DNA of 34,568 bases from an uncultured Pseudomonas sp. (GTDB taxonomy: Bacteria; Pseudomonadota; Gammaproteobacteria; Pseudomonadales; Pseudomonadaceae). Shown one piece after another: positions 1 to 12,307 of the stretch (positions are counted from its first letter, which is position 1; every line of letters starts with the position of its first letter). A program made the translations under genes and the position numbers. The DNA is taken from assembly GCF_946886105.1 (NCBI RefSeq), contig NZ_CAMPHV010000051.1, positions 1 to 34,568 of the forward strand. Reading direction: 5' to 3'. The notes beneath the pieces are model-generated. The model searched no databases. It was not told the DNA's origin and saw nothing but the letters and a program-made list of their open reading frames with translations.

Positions 1-47
1 CTTTCTCTTGGGCAAGCAAGAGAAAGTGACTCGCCCGTGAGGGGCGA
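1..47. repeat. Two adjacent hairpins at the left window edge
   Basis: CTTTCTCTTG at 1-10 pairs perfectly with CAAGAGAAAG at 17-26. TCGCCC at 31-36 pairs with GGGCGA at 42-47. The left side is cut by the window edge, so this could be the end of a longer intergenic repeat. I see no gene between 1 and 234 apart from the acsA terminator. Confidence 0.55.
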
Positions 48-170
48 AACCAGAAGCCTGGTTCAACACGTTAATGAACCTGTTGCAGAAGCAGAGAGCG
101 CCGTAATTCAGAAAACACAAACTTGCGAGTCCAGTGTCAAGCCCACCTTCCCCACAGAAATGCGATGAAC

Positions 171-220
171 CCAAAAAACGGCAACGCCCCGTTCCGGCTT
201 TTGGCCGAAACGGGGCGTTG
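171..220 (-). terminator. Rho-independent terminator of acsA
   Basis: An inverted repeat at 182-220 forms a 17-bp stem with one mismatch (arms begin CAACGCCCCGTT) around a 5-nt loop. On the minus strand it is followed within three bases by a run of six T (A-run at 173-178 on the plus strand). It lies just past the acsA stop, as expected for an intrinsic terminator. Confidence 0.85.
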
Positions 221-234
221 TCAGCAAGCGCCGG

Positions 235-2190
<1,956 letters not shown>

Positions 2191-2308
2191 CAAAAATACC
2201 TCGGTGGGCAGTTGTGGTTTTATGGTGCATTTTGTAGCCAGAAAGCCTTAGCAAGGCCATTCGACCATCGTATTACCGCCCTACGACGATAGTCCTCACT
2301 GGCTTTAG

Positions 2309-2463
2309 CAGGCTGTTGAAAAACTACCTGCGTTGCCATCGCGGCGTTAAAAACAGGCTCGAATGCGAGCCCAGTCAAAATGCTCATTTACAGCTCGTAA
2401 ACTCCGATTTTTCGCCTGTTTTGCCTTGCGCTGGCTGCCTCGCCTACGTTTTTCAACGGCCTG
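2309..2463. mobile_element. MITE-like element with TTAG target duplication
   Basis: The ends are 16-bp inverted repeats with one mismatch: CAGGCTGTTGAAAAAC at 2309-2324 and the complement of CAGGCCGTTGAAAAAC at 2448-2463. TTAG lies directly outside both ends (2305-2308 and 2464-2467), consistent with a 4-bp target duplication. The 155-bp interior has no credible reading frame. It looks like a non-autonomous element mobilised in trans. The TTAG duplication fits the YTAR target of some IS5-group elements, but I cannot assign the parent family. It separates the acsA promoter region from the 3' end of phhR. Confidence 0.7.
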
Positions 2464-2470
2464 TTAGCGG

Positions 2471-2499
2471 AAAAAAAATGGCGACCGAGCGGCCGCCAT
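2471..2499 (-). terminator. Rho-independent terminator of phhR
   Basis: ATGGCGACC at 2478-2486 pairs with GGCCGCCAT at 2491-2499 (one mismatch) around a 4-nt loop. Eight A at 2471-2478 on the plus strand give a T-run on the minus strand. This would end a phhR transcript with an untranslated tail of about 130 nt; I see nothing else in 2500-2632. Confidence 0.75.
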
Positions 2500-2632
2500 C
2501 GAAAACATTCCAGACTAGGAACAGGAGAATGCCGGTGTTCACACCAAGCGGTTCGAAGTCTGCGCTGCAAGACTCGGCAGCGACTATTGCACCAAGGTCG
2601 TAACCGCGTCACGCCGCAGCCGCAGGCGCCTT

Positions 2633-4186
<1,554 letters not shown>

Positions 4187-4315
4187 GGCAAGGCTCTAAC
4201 TGGCTGTTATCGGGCCGCCCGACGGGAAAAACCGGTTATGACGGCTGTTTTTTCGTCAAGAATATGTGACAGCCAGCATCAGCGGCAAGACGATACTTGG
4301 CCGTATCGCCGGCAA

Positions 4316-4333
4316 CGTAATTATTTCTTTACG
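4316..4333 (+). promoter_or_regulatory. Candidate PhhR/TyrR box
   Basis: CGTAAT-N6-TTTACG resembles the TyrR/PhhR operator TGTAAA-N6-TTTACA, with GTAA and TTAC placed symmetrically. It lies in the phhR-phhA divergent region, upstream of the putative phhA promoter. The call rests on motif likeness only. Confidence 0.5.
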
Positions 4334-4372
4334 AATTCAGCGCTCGTTTCGCACTCGACGCCCACACCGCCC

Positions 4373-4386
4373 GGCTGCGTTATTGC
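4373..4386 (+). promoter_or_regulatory. Candidate sigma54-type -24/-12 promoter of phhA
   Basis: CGGCTGCGTTATTGC contains GG at 4373-4374 and GC at 4385-4386 with exactly 10 nt between, matching the GG-N10-GC core and TTGC of sigma54 promoters; the middle of the -24 box deviates. Transcription would start near 4398, about 37 nt before the phhA ATG. RpoN dependence of phhA has been reported in P. aeruginosa. Confidence 0.45.
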
Positions 4387-4434
4387 GGCGGAGAGCGTAT
4401 CCATAGAGGACAACAAAAGCCCCAGGAGGCGGCG

Positions 4435-5220
4435 ATGAAGAACACCCAGTATGTGGCTCGGCAACCCGACGAAAACGGCTTTATCCACTACAGCGAAGCC
4501 GAACACGGCGTGTGGAACACCCTGATCACCCGGCAGTTGAAGGTGATCGAAGGCCGCGCGTGCCAGCAATATCTGGATGGCATCGAACAGCTCGGCCTGC
4601 CCCACGAGCGCATCCCGCAACTCGGCGAAATCAACCGCGTGCTGGAAAAGGCAACCGGCTGGCGGGTGGCGCGAGTGCCAGCGCTGATCCCCTTCCAAAC
4701 CTTCTTCGAGCTGCTGGCCAGCCAGCAATTCCCGGTGGCGACCTTTATCCGCACGCCCGAGGAGCTGGACTACCTGCAGGAGCCGGACATCTTCCATGAG
4801 ATCTTCGGCCACTGCCCGCTGCTGACCAACCCCTGGTTCGCCGAATTCACCCACACCTACGGCAAGCTCGGCCTCCAGGCGAGCAAGGAAGAGCGCGTAT
4901 ACCTGGCGCGCCTGTACTGGCTGACCATCGAGTTCGGCCTGGTCGATACCCCGGCCGGGCGCAGGATTTATGGCGGCGGCATCCTTTCTTCGCCGAAAGA
5001 AACCCTGTATTGCTTGTCCAATGAACCCGAGCATCAGGCATTCGACGCCATCGAAGCGATGCGCACGCCCTATCGCATCGACATCCTGCAACCGCTGTAT
5101 TTCGTCCTGCCCGAGCTCAAGCGCCTGTTCGAACTGGCCCACGAGGACATCATGGCCATGGTGCAGCAGGCCATGCGCCTGGGCCTGCACGCGCCGAAGT
5201 TTCCGCCGAAAGCGGCCTGA
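4435..5220 (+). CDS. phhA: Phenylalanine-4-hydroxylase
   Basis: Pterin- and iron-dependent monooxygenase converting phenylalanine to tyrosine in the cytoplasm. The 261 residues match the short bacterial enzymes, which lack the regulatory domain of animal hydroxylases. The iron ligands appear as His121 and His126 in [11 protein letters not shown] and Glu166 in WLTIEFG. AGGAGG precedes the ATG by a good distance. It is the first gene of phhABC and is followed by a 155-nt gap that holds a palindromic repeat. Expected inducers are phenylalanine and tyrosine through PhhR. Confidence 0.97.
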   Translation: MKNTQYVARQPDENGFIHYSEAEHGVWNTLITRQLKVIEGRACQQYLDGIEQLGLPHERIPQLGEINRVLEKATGWRVARVPALIPFQTFFELLASQQFPVATFIRTPEELDYLQEPDIFHEIFGHCPLLTNPWFAEFTHTYGKLGLQASKEERVYLARLYWLTIEFGLVDTPAGRRIYGGGILSSPKETLYCLSNEPEHQAFDAIEAMRTPYRIDILQPLYFVLPELKRLFELAHEDIMAMVQQAMRLGLHAPKFPPKAA

Positions 5221-5223
5221 CAC

Positions 5224-5348
5224 GTAGGTTGGGCCGGGCCGCGCAGGCTGAGCCTGCGAAGCCCAACAGGGAGCGCATAGCGCTCCGCTCGACATTTTCA
5301 TGCCTTGTAAACGCAATGTTGGGCTTCGCCAAGCTCAGCCCAACCTAC
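5224..5348. repeat. Palindromic intergenic repeat (GTAGGTTGGGC type)
   Basis: Starts GTAGGTTGGGC and ends GCCCAACCTAC, with internal GCGAAGCCCAAC and GTTGGGCTTCGC arms, so it can fold into a long cruciform. A related copy lies at 25532-25630. It fills almost the whole phhA-phhB gap and could lower downstream expression or stabilise the phhA message. Confidence 0.8.
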
Positions 5349-5375
5349 CCCCATTACCAATCCCGGGAGAACCCC

Positions 5376-5732
5376 ATGAGCACCCTTGCCCAAGCCCAAT
5401 GCGAAGCCTGCCGCGCCGATGCGCCGAAAGTATCCGATGAAGAATTGGCCGAGCTGATCCGCGAGATTCCCGACTGGAACATCGAAACCCGCGACGGCCA
5501 TATGGAGCTGGAGAAAGTCTTCCTGTTCCGCACCTTCAAGCACGCCCTGGCCTTCAGCAATGCAGTGGGCGCGATCGCCGAGGAAGTCGGCCATCACCCC
5601 GCCCTGCTCACCGAATGGGGCAAGGTCACCGTCACCTGGTGGAGCCATGAAATGAAAGGTCTGCACCGCAACGACTTCATCATGGCCGCGCGCACCGACG
5701 AAGTGGCGAAAACCGCGGAGGGGCGCAAGTGA
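5376..5732 (+). CDS. phhB: Pterin-4a-carbinolamine dehydratase
   Basis: Recycles the 4a-hydroxytetrahydropterin made by PhhA, keeping the hydroxylase supplied with cofactor. The 118 residues include the family signature with paired histidines, [11 protein letters not shown], followed by [15 protein letters not shown] chose the ATG at 5376 because GGGAGA sits 5-10 nt upstream and the product then has the family length; longer in-frame starts run into the repeat. Its stop overlaps the GTG start of phhC, so the two are translationally coupled. Confidence 0.95.
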   Translation: MSTLAQAQCEACRADAPKVSDEELAELIREIPDWNIETRDGHMELEKVFLFRTFKHALAFSNAVGAIAEEVGHHPALLTEWGKVTVTWWSHEMKGLHRNDFIMAARTDEVAKTAEGRK

Positions 5733-6922
5733 GTCATTTCAACCGGGTCGTACGGGTTCCCGGCGACCCGATTCTCGGCCTGATGGAGGCCTATCGCGGC
5801 GATCCCAATCCGGCCAAGCTCGATCTGGGCGTCGGCGTCTACAAGGACGCCCAGGGCCTGACGCCGATCCCGCGCGCGGTCAAGCTGGCCGAGCAGCGCC
5901 TGGTCGACGGGCAAACCAGCAAGAGCTATATCGGCGGCCATGGCGATGCGTTGTTCTGCGCGCGCCTGGCGCAGTTGGTCCTCGGCGCGGACAACCCGCT
6001 GCTCGACGCACGTGCCGCCGCCAGCCAAACCCCGGGCGGCACCGGCGCCCTGCGCCTGGCGGCGGACTTTATCGGCCACTGCCTGCCTGGCCGTGGCATC
6101 TGGCTCAGCGACCCGACCTGGCCGATCCACGAAAGCATCTTCGCCGCCGCTGGATTACCTGTGAGCCACTACCCCTACGTCGGCGCCGACAACCGGCTCG
6201 ATATCGAAGGGATGCTCGCGGCCCTCGCCGAGATACCGCGAGGCGACGTGGTGCTGCTGCACGCTTGCTGCCACAACCCGACCGGCTTCGACCTCGGCCC
6301 GCGCGATTGGAAGCGCGTGCTGGAGGTGGTCAAGGCACGCGAACTGCTGCCGCTGATCGACTTCGCCTACCAGGGTTTCGGCGACGGCCTGGAGCAGGAC
6401 GCCTGGGCCGTACGGCTGTTCGCTGCCGAGTTGCCGGAACTGTTGATCACCAGCAGTTGCTCGAAGAACTTCGGCCTGTACCGCGAACGCACCGGCGCTT
6501 TGCTGGTGTGCGCAGCCACCCCGGAAAAGCTCCTGGACGTGCGCAGCCAGCTGGCATTTCTCGCCCGCAACCTCTGGTCGACGCCTCCGGCGCACGGCGC
6601 AGCGGTGGTCGCCAGCATCCTCGACGATGCCGAGTTGAAAAGCCTGTGGAGCAGCGAACTGGACGGTATGCGCCAGCGCGTCGCCAGCTTGCGCGCCGGC
6701 CTGGTCGAAGCTTTGCAGCCTTATGGTCTGGCCGAACGTTTCGCGCATATCGGCGTGCAGCGCGGCATGTTCTCCTACACCGGTCTGTCGCCGCAGCAAG
6801 TTCAACGGCTGCGCGATGAATTCAGCGTGTATATGGTCGGTTCCGGCCGCGCCAATGTCGCGGGGCTGGATGCCGAGCGGCTAGACGAGCTGGCTGCCGC
6901 CATCGCCGCGGTGTGCCGCTGA
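5729..6922 (+). CDS. phhC: Aromatic amino acid aminotransferase
   Basis: Class I, PLP-dependent aminotransferase that takes tyrosine (and phenylalanine) to the 2-keto acid, the step after PhhA. Of 397 residues, the PLP lysine is Lys246 in [20 protein letters not shown] (182-186), Asp211 and Tyr214 are the usual cofactor contacts. The start is a GTG whose last two bases are the first two of the phhB stop codon, a 4-nt overlap typical of coupled genes. Length and motifs fit the TyrB/AspC group; context favours the aromatic substrate. Confidence 0.93.
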   Translation: MSHFNRVVRVPGDPILGLMEAYRGDPNPAKLDLGVGVYKDAQGLTPIPRAVKLAEQRLVDGQTSKSYIGGHGDALFCARLAQLVLGADNPLLDARAAASQTPGGTGALRLAADFIGHCLPGRGIWLSDPTWPIHESIFAAAGLPVSHYPYVGADNRLDIEGMLAALAEIPRGDVVLLHACCHNPTGFDLGPRDWKRVLEVVKARELLPLIDFAYQGFGDGLEQDAWAVRLFAAELPELLITSSCSKNFGLYRERTGALLVCAATPEKLLDVRSQLAFLARNLWSTPPAHGAAVVASILDDAELKSLWSSELDGMRQRVASLRAGLVEALQPYGLAERFAHIGVQRGMFSYTGLSPQQVQRLRDEFSVYMVGSGRANVAGLDAERLDELAAAIAAVCR

Positions 6923-6940
6923 CCTTCAGGCCGCCGAATA

Positions 6941-6963
6941 GGCGCGCTGGGAAACAGCGCGCC
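6941..6963. terminator. Hairpin between convergent genes
   Basis: GGCGCGCTG pairs perfectly with CAGCGCGCC around a 5-nt loop, in the 46-nt gap between phhC and the convergent gene. There is no clear T-run, so intrinsic termination is only possible. Confidence 0.45.
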
Positions 6964-6968
6964 GTACC

Positions 6969-8285
6969 TCAAAACTCCATCGCCACTGCGGCGAAGCATA
7001 GCAACACACCCACCAGCATCAAGAAACCCCAGAAACCGTCTTGGAATCGTCTGCTCGGAGCGCCATGGCGGGTCTTCGCCGGAACGGGCGCCAGCACCTC
7101 CTCGCCCTCGTGCTCGAGCATGTCGATCAAGCGGGCATTGAGCTGGGCGACGGTTTCAGCGACGGGAGCGGGCAACGGCGCCTCCGGGCAAAGCTCGCTA
7201 TTGACGTAGCTGGCGATCACTTCGCTTGCGCCTCCGGCGCGCTGGCGCAGCACATCGAGGCGCGCACGCACCCTTAATTTGAGTAACGAGCTGGCTTTGG
7301 CCACCCCTTGTTCAGCCTGAATCAGCTCCCATTGCTCGCATGCACGGCGGTCGGCCAGGGCATTCCACAGCAGCTCTCCTGGTTCCGACTGATATTCCAT
7401 ATCGAGCACATAATTGACCGGCGCCAGGCTGATACAACGCAGCTCGCGGCCATAGGCCGGCAACAGGCTCTGCGGCTGGAGCGCATAAGTCGCCTCGCTA
7501 CTCACCTGATCGCCGATCACCAGTCGCAGGCGGTCCCACTCGCCTGAACGCTGCAGCAGCCCTGGTCGCCCGGCCGCCTGATCGCGCACCCGCAACGCCA
7601 ACAGCATCCTTTCGAGTAATTCCTCGGCAACCTGATAAAGCGCCTGATCGGCATGCAGTTGTTCGGCACCGATAAAAACCTGATAACGCTCGCTGCCGAT
7701 CCGCTCGATCAACAGCCGCGGCTGGCGCGTGAGCAGCCCCGGATAAGCCAGCGTACGCACACTCTCCACACCCGAGCGCAGGGTGATGCTCATGCTCGGC
7801 AACATGGCACTGATCACCTCGGCAACTTCCGCATTGCACGGATCGGCGAGGGTTTCGCGCAGCGTGGCGAGACGGCCCGGCGGTGCCAGACGCTCATGCA
7901 ATTCGGCAACCCCGACGCAGTGCGCCTCGTTGCTGGCCAGCATGAAAGTACCGAGCACCAGCCCGGCCACCACCTCCTGTCCGGGCTGAGCACCGCTGCC
8001 GCCGGCATTACTGGCGACGGCGGTCATTTCGCCCTTGTCGAGACGCACATGGGCCTTGAGGTCGAGCAATAACGGCTCTACATCAGCGGCCTCGTGCACG
8101 TGTTCGGGATGCAGGTCGGCGAGGACCTGGCGCACCAGGTATCCGGCCAAGGCCAGAAGTCGGGCATCGGTTTCCGCTTGGCCGTCTATCGCCAAGGTGA
8201 GGCCGCTAAAGGCGCGAAAAGGCAGAGCCCCTTCGACGCTATTTGAATGGAATGGGGGCGTTACAGCGCTTGCTATGGGTTTCAT
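6969..8285 (-). CDS. Unrecognised protein with C-terminal membrane anchor
   Basis: I do not recognise this family. The product is 438 residues from the ATG at 8285, chosen because AAGGA lies about 8 nt upstream; an in-frame start 57 nt earlier has no such site. The body appears soluble and mixed alpha/beta, with no signal peptide. The last 25 or so residues (FWGFLMLVGVLLCFAAVAMEF) form one hydrophobic helix ending almost at the stop, which suggests a tail-anchored inner-membrane protein with its bulk in the cytoplasm. It converges on phhC and is divergent from the ycaD-type transporter, so it is probably transcribed alone. No catalytic motif stands out. Confidence 0.75.
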   Translation of the reverse strand: MKPIASAVTPPFHSNSVEGALPFRAFSGLTLAIDGQAETDARLLALAGYLVRQVLADLHPEHVHEAADVEPLLLDLKAHVRLDKGEMTAVASNAGGSGAQPGQEVVAGLVLGTFMLASNEAHCVGVAELHERLAPPGRLATLRETLADPCNAEVAEVISAMLPSMSITLRSGVESVRTLAYPGLLTRQPRLLIERIGSERYQVFIGAEQLHADQALYQVAEELLERMLLALRVRDQAAGRPGLLQRSGEWDRLRLVIGDQVSSEATYALQPQSLLPAYGRELRCISLAPVNYVLDMEYQSEPGELLWNALADRRACEQWELIQAEQGVAKASSLLKLRVRARLDVLRQRAGGASEVIASYVNSELCPEAPLPAPVAETVAQLNARLIDMLEHEGEEVLAPVPAKTRHGAPSRRFQDGFWGFLMLVGVLLCFAAVAMEF

Positions 8286-8559
8286 TGCAACATCCTTGTG
8301 AATGAAGCGCTGCACGATGCCAGCAAGGTTCGCGCTAAACAAGCGCAGGCGGGGTTAACCTGACCTATTGGACAGGGCCGGCCGCCGCCGGGGCGAAGGT
8401 CGCACCGAGAAAGGGCGACAGATCGCTCGCAGAAAAATTAACGAGCCGTTTTATTTCATAAATATTCTTTTTAAATCAATTAATTAGCAAACAAGCTCAC
8501 AGCACCCTGGCGCGCTTCGTGCTTGCCATCACGTTGATAGTTGCCTAGGGTAGGTCGCC
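8286..8559. promoter_or_regulatory. Divergent intergenic region with A+T-rich core
   Basis: This gap separates the anchored protein gene from the ycaD-type gene. About 8434-8500 is strikingly A+T-rich for this window (for example TTTTATTTCATAAATATTC), as expected where promoters for both genes overlap. I cannot assign individual -10/-35 boxes or an operator. Confidence 0.4.
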
Positions 8560-9828
8560 ATGTGGTCCCTGATTGCCCCTATCAGCTCGTTGCTCGGTGG
8601 GGTTGCTTTGCTTCTCCTCGGCAACGGCCTGCTCAACACCCTACTGACCCTGCGTGGCGTCGCCGAAGGCTACTCCACCGGGATGCTCGGACTGATCATG
8701 TCCGGGTACTTCGTCGGTTTTCTCCTTGGCACCTGGCTGGCGATTCCGCTGGTTCGTCGCGTTGGGCATATCCGCGCGTTCGCCTTCTGCGCCGCTCTCG
8801 GCGCGATCACCGCCCTGCTCCACCTGCTGCTGGTCAACCCCTGGGCCTGGCTGTGCCTGCGCGTGCTTTACGGCCTGGCGCTGGTCGGGCTGTACATGGT
8901 GATCGAGAGCTGGCTCAACGCCCAGGTGCCCGACGACAAACGCGGCCAGGTGTTCGCCCTGTACATGGTGGTCAACCTCGGCGCCCTGGCGGCGGCGCAG
9001 CAATTGCTCAACCTCGCCGACCCCAGCGATTTCCTATTGTTCGCGCTTGCCGCGATCCTGATCAGCGCAGCGCTGATGCCGATCACCCTGACCCGGCAAA
9101 TCCAGCCCAGCGTGCCGGACGTGATGCACACCAACCTGCGCCAGATCGTCGGCGTCGCGCCCGTGGCGATTGCCGCCGCGAGCCTGTCCGGCCTGGCGTT
9201 GAGCGCGTTCTGGGCGATGGCGCCGGTATACGCCAGCCTGCGCGGCTTCGATGCCACCGGCGTCGGCCTGCTGATGAGCAGCGCAATTCTCGGCGGCGCC
9301 CTGTTGCAATGGCCGATCGGCATTTATTCCGACAAACACGACCGCCGTCTGGTGCTGTTCTGGGTCGTGGCGCTGGCGGTGGTAGTGGCGCTGTTGATCG
9401 CCGTGCTGCCGAGCGGCCCCTTGCTGCTCGGACTGATCTTCGTCTGGGGCGGTCTGGCCTTCGCCATCTACCCGATTGCCGTGGCGCAACTGATCGACCA
9501 GTTGCACCGCGATGAAATTCTCTCCGGCTCCAGCAGTCTGCTGCTGGTCAACGGCCTCGGTTCGGTCGGCGGGCCCTTGCTGGCGGGCTTGCTGATGCAA
9601 CAATTCGGTCCCCAGGCGTTGCCGCTGTATTTCGCCGGCACCCTGGGCCTGCTGGCGGCTTACACGCTGTACCGCCTGCGTCATGTCAGCGACCTGGTCA
9701 GCGAACCCGCCGGGCATTTCATGCCGATGCTGCGCACCAGCCATACGGTGCTCGAGCTGATGCCCGACGCGCCGCCGACCGACGAACAGGACAACCCGGA
9801 CCTGAAACCCTTGACCGAATCGCCGTAG
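8560..9828 (+). CDS. ycaD: YcaD-type MFS transporter
   Basis: A 422-residue major facilitator superfamily protein with about 12 hydrophobic segments, starting with a membrane helix at the N terminus and ending in a hydrophilic acidic tail (PTDEQDNPDLKP). Features such as IESWLNAQVP and KRGQVFALYMV resemble the YcaD/YfkF branch. It precedes the glucosylglycerol synthesis gene by 109 nt on the same strand. A ycaD-type gene next to ggpPS is described in Stenotrophomonas rhizophila and proposed to move glucosylglycerol, so a role in export or recapture of that solute is a reasonable inference. Substrate is not visible in the sequence. Confidence 0.8.
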   Translation: MWSLIAPISSLLGGVALLLLGNGLLNTLLTLRGVAEGYSTGMLGLIMSGYFVGFLLGTWLAIPLVRRVGHIRAFAFCAALGAITALLHLLLVNPWAWLCLRVLYGLALVGLYMVIESWLNAQVPDDKRGQVFALYMVVNLGALAAAQQLLNLADPSDFLLFALAAILISAALMPITLTRQIQPSVPDVMHTNLRQIVGVAPVAIAAASLSGLALSAFWAMAPVYASLRGFDATGVGLLMSSAILGGALLQWPIGIYSDKHDRRLVLFWVVALAVVVALLIAVLPSGPLLLGLIFVWGGLAFAIYPIAVAQLIDQLHRDEILSGSSSLLLVNGLGSVGGPLLAGLLMQQFGPQALPLYFAGTLGLLAAYTLYRLRHVSDLVSEPAGHFMPMLRTSHTVLELMPDAPPTDEQDNPDLKPLTESP

Positions 9829-9937
9829 GCGTCCGGGCATAACAAGAGGCGACCGCCCCCGGCGAGTTCGCTCGTCACCGCACGTCGGCCCTTGTCGGCG
9901 CGTCACTGCAGCCACCCAATGGACAGGAAGACAGCGC

Positions 9938-12193
9938 ATGCTACTTGCCACCGATCTCGATGGAACCTTTCTCGCCGGCGATCCCGCCGATCGTCTCAGC
10001 CTTTATCAAACCATCGCCGCCCACCCGGAAATCCGCCTGGCGTACGTCACCGGCCGCAGCCTGGAATCGGTATTGCCGTTGCTCGCCGACCCGACATTGC
10101 CACAGCCCGATTTCATCATTTCCGATGTGGGTGCGAGCTTCGTGCATGGCGATACCCTGCTCGCCATCCCGCAACTGCAAAGCCGGGTCGATGCCCTCTG
10201 GCCCGGCGAAAGTCAGGTCGCCAGTGCACTCGAAAGCTTCGAGCTGGAACGCCAGGACGTGCCGCAGATGCGCCGTTGTTCGTACTTCTGCACGCCCGAG
10301 CAAGCGGCAGACCCGGCATTGCAGGCGGCGGCCGAAGCCCTGGGTTGCGACCTGTTGTACTCGGCCGGCCGCTATCTGGATTTCCTGCCCAGGGGCGTCA
10401 ATAAAGGCAGCAGCCTGCAGGCGTTGGCCGACTGGCTGGAACTGGACAACGACCAGGTGCTGACCGCCGGCGATACCCTGAATGACCTGAGCATGCTCAA
10501 CGGCGTATTCAAAGGCGTATGCGTCGGCGAATCGGAAGCCGGCCTGTTGCAAGCCACCGAGCAGCATTCGCGCACCCTGCATGCCGAGCGGCCGGGCTGT
10601 GGCGGGATTCTCCAGGCCTTCGTGCATTTCGGCTTTCTCGGCGAACACGGCATCGCCGCCGAACAGCGCACCGCGGCCAAACCCGGCCAGGCCGAGCTGG
10701 TGATGGTCTATCACCGCCTGCCCTACGAAGAACACCGGGTCGACGGCAAAGTGCAACGCCGCCGCCCGACCTCGCCGAACGGCATCATCCCCACCCTGTT
10801 GAGCTTTTTCGGCGACGGCCGGCCGGGTTCCTGGATCGCCTGGGCGGTGCACGAAGACGGCGACGAACCCTTCGACACCCGTACCACCGTGGATGCGGAG
10901 CGCTATCCCAAGCTCACCGCGGCGCGGGTCAAATTGAGCAAGGACGAGGTCGATATCTTCTACAAGCGCTTTTCCAAGGAGGCGTTCTGGCCAACGCTGC
11001 ACACGTTCTGGGAACGCGCGACCTTCAACGAGGAAGACTGGCAGGTGTACCTCAAGGTCAACCGCGCCTTCGCCGAACGCACCGCCGAGGAAGCCGCCGA
11101 AGGCGCCGTCGTCTGGCTGCACGACTACAACCTGTGGATGGTTCCCGGCTACCTGCGCGAGCTGCGCCCGGATCTGCGCATCGCGTTTTTCCATCACACC
11201 TATTTCCCCTCGGCGGATGTGTTCAACGTGCTGCCCTGGCGCCGGCAGATCATCGGCAGCCTGTTGCAATGCGACTACATCGGCTTTCACATCCCGCGCC
11301 AGGTGGAGAATTTCGTCGACGTGGCGCGCGGCGTCACCCCGCTGCAAACCCTCAGCCGGCAAAACTGCGCGCCGCGCTTTATCACCTACGGCTGCGCGGT
11401 GGGCCTGGAGCGTATGACCACCGCGGTGGACACCGGCAATCGCGTGGTGAAACTCGGCGCGCATCCGGTAGGCCTGGATCTCGAGCGGATCCGCAGCGCC
11501 CTGGCGCAACCGAAGATCCAGGAACAGATGGGCGAGCTGCGCAAGGAACTCAGCGGGCTCAAGCTGATTCTCTCGGTGGAACGTCTCGACTACACCAAGG
11601 GCGTTCTGGAGAAACTCCAGGCTTACGAGCGCCTGCTGAGCGATAACCCGGAGCTGCTGGGCAAGGTCACCCTGGTCAGCATCTGCGTGCCGGCTGCGCG
11701 GGAAATGACCGTGTACGACGAACTGCAGGCGCAGATCGAACGAGCCGTGGGCCGGATCAACGGGCGTTTCGCGCGGATCGGCTGGTCGCCGGTGCAGTTC
11801 TTCTTCCGTCCCTTCCCCTTCGAGCAGGTGGTGGCCTGGTACGCCATGGCCGACGTGATGTGGATCACCCCACTACGCGACGGACTCAACCTGGTGGCCA
11901 AGGAATTCGTCGCCACCCAGGGCCTATTGGGCGGACACGGGGTACTCGCGCTCTCGGAGTTCGCCGGGGTTGCGGCCGAACTCAAGGGCGCCCTGCTGAC
12001 CAACCCGCACGACACCGCCGACCTCGCGAGCACCTGTTACCTGGCGCTGAATATGCCCAAGGCCGAGGCTCGGGCACGCTTGCGCGAACTCTTCGATATC
12101 GTCAGCTACAACGACATCCGCCGTTGGGGCGACGAATTCCTCGCCGGAGTCATGGAGCCGCAGGTCGATGAAAGCCTGAGTCTCGTGGTGTAA
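9938..12193 (+). CDS. ggpPS: Glucosylglycerol-phosphate phosphatase/synthase fusion
   Basis: A two-domain, 751-residue enzyme. Residues 1 to about 240 form a HAD phosphatase: DLDGT (6-10), TGRS (38-41), Lys156 and GDTLND (178-183). About 250-740 form a GT20 retaining glycosyltransferase with HDYNLWMVPGYLR, FFHHTYFPSADVF, ERLDYTKGV and PLRDGLNLVAKEF. Phosphatase first, synthase second is the arrangement of GgpPS fusions described in Stenotrophomonas and Pseudomonas. They make the osmolyte glucosylglycerol from ADP-glucose and glycerol-3-phosphate in salt-stressed cells. The alternative is a trehalose-6-phosphate synthase/phosphatase; the domain order and the ycaD-type neighbour argue against it, but substrate residues were not tested. 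Confidence 0.82.
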   Translation: MLLATDLDGTFLAGDPADRLSLYQTIAAHPEIRLAYVTGRSLESVLPLLADPTLPQPDFIISDVGASFVHGDTLLAIPQLQSRVDALWPGESQVASALESFELERQDVPQMRRCSYFCTPEQAADPALQAAAEALGCDLLYSAGRYLDFLPRGVNKGSSLQALADWLELDNDQVLTAGDTLNDLSMLNGVFKGVCVGESEAGLLQATEQHSRTLHAERPGCGGILQAFVHFGFLGEHGIAAEQRTAAKPGQAELVMVYHRLPYEEHRVDGKVQRRRPTSPNGIIPTLLSFFGDGRPGSWIAWAVHEDGDEPFDTRTTVDAERYPKLTAARVKLSKDEVDIFYKRFSKEAFWPTLHTFWERATFNEEDWQVYLKVNRAFAERTAEEAAEGAVVWLHDYNLWMVPGYLRELRPDLRIAFFHHTYFPSADVFNVLPWRRQIIGSLLQCDYIGFHIPRQVENFVDVARGVTPLQTLSRQNCAPRFITYGCAVGLERMTTAVDTGNRVVKLGAHPVGLDLERIRSALAQPKIQEQMGELRKELSGLKLILSVERLDYTKGVLEKLQAYERLLSDNPELLGKVTLVSICVPAAREMTVYDELQAQIERAVGRINGRFARIGWSPVQFFFRPFPFEQVVAWYAMADVMWITPLRDGLNLVAKEFVATQGLLGGHGVLALSEFAGVAAELKGALLTNPHDTADLASTCYLALNMPKAEARARLRELFDIVSYNDIRRWGDEFLAGVMEPQVDESLSLVV

Positions 12194-12212
12194 GACTAAC
12201 GCGTACGTCCCT

Positions 12213-12292
12213 GTAGCCTGGATGAAATCCGGGGCATCGGTATTGTGCCCACCACCGATGCCCCGGATTGCGCCAAGGCTTATCCGGGCTAC
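12213..12292. repeat. Palindromic repeat between convergent genes
   Basis: Starts GTAGCCTGGAT and ends ATCCGGGCTAC. Inside, AATCCGGGGCATCGGT pairs perfectly over 16 bp with ACCGATGCCCCGGATT. It sits between the tail ends of ggpPS and the VOC gene and may work as a bidirectional transcription stop. Partial relatives lie at 25786-25806 and 34546-34568. Confidence 0.8.
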
Positions 12293-12307
12293 GAGAGCTG
12301 TGCTGGC

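Noticed and set aside
2220..2250. Sigma54-like TGGCTACAAAATGC upstream of acsA on the minus strand
   Set aside because: The GG and GC are 9 nt apart, not 10, so it fails the core spacing.
9938..12193. Trehalose-6-phosphate synthase/phosphatase (OtsAB fusion)
   Set aside because: The domain order and the ycaD-type neighbour fit GgpPS better; not excluded without substrate data.
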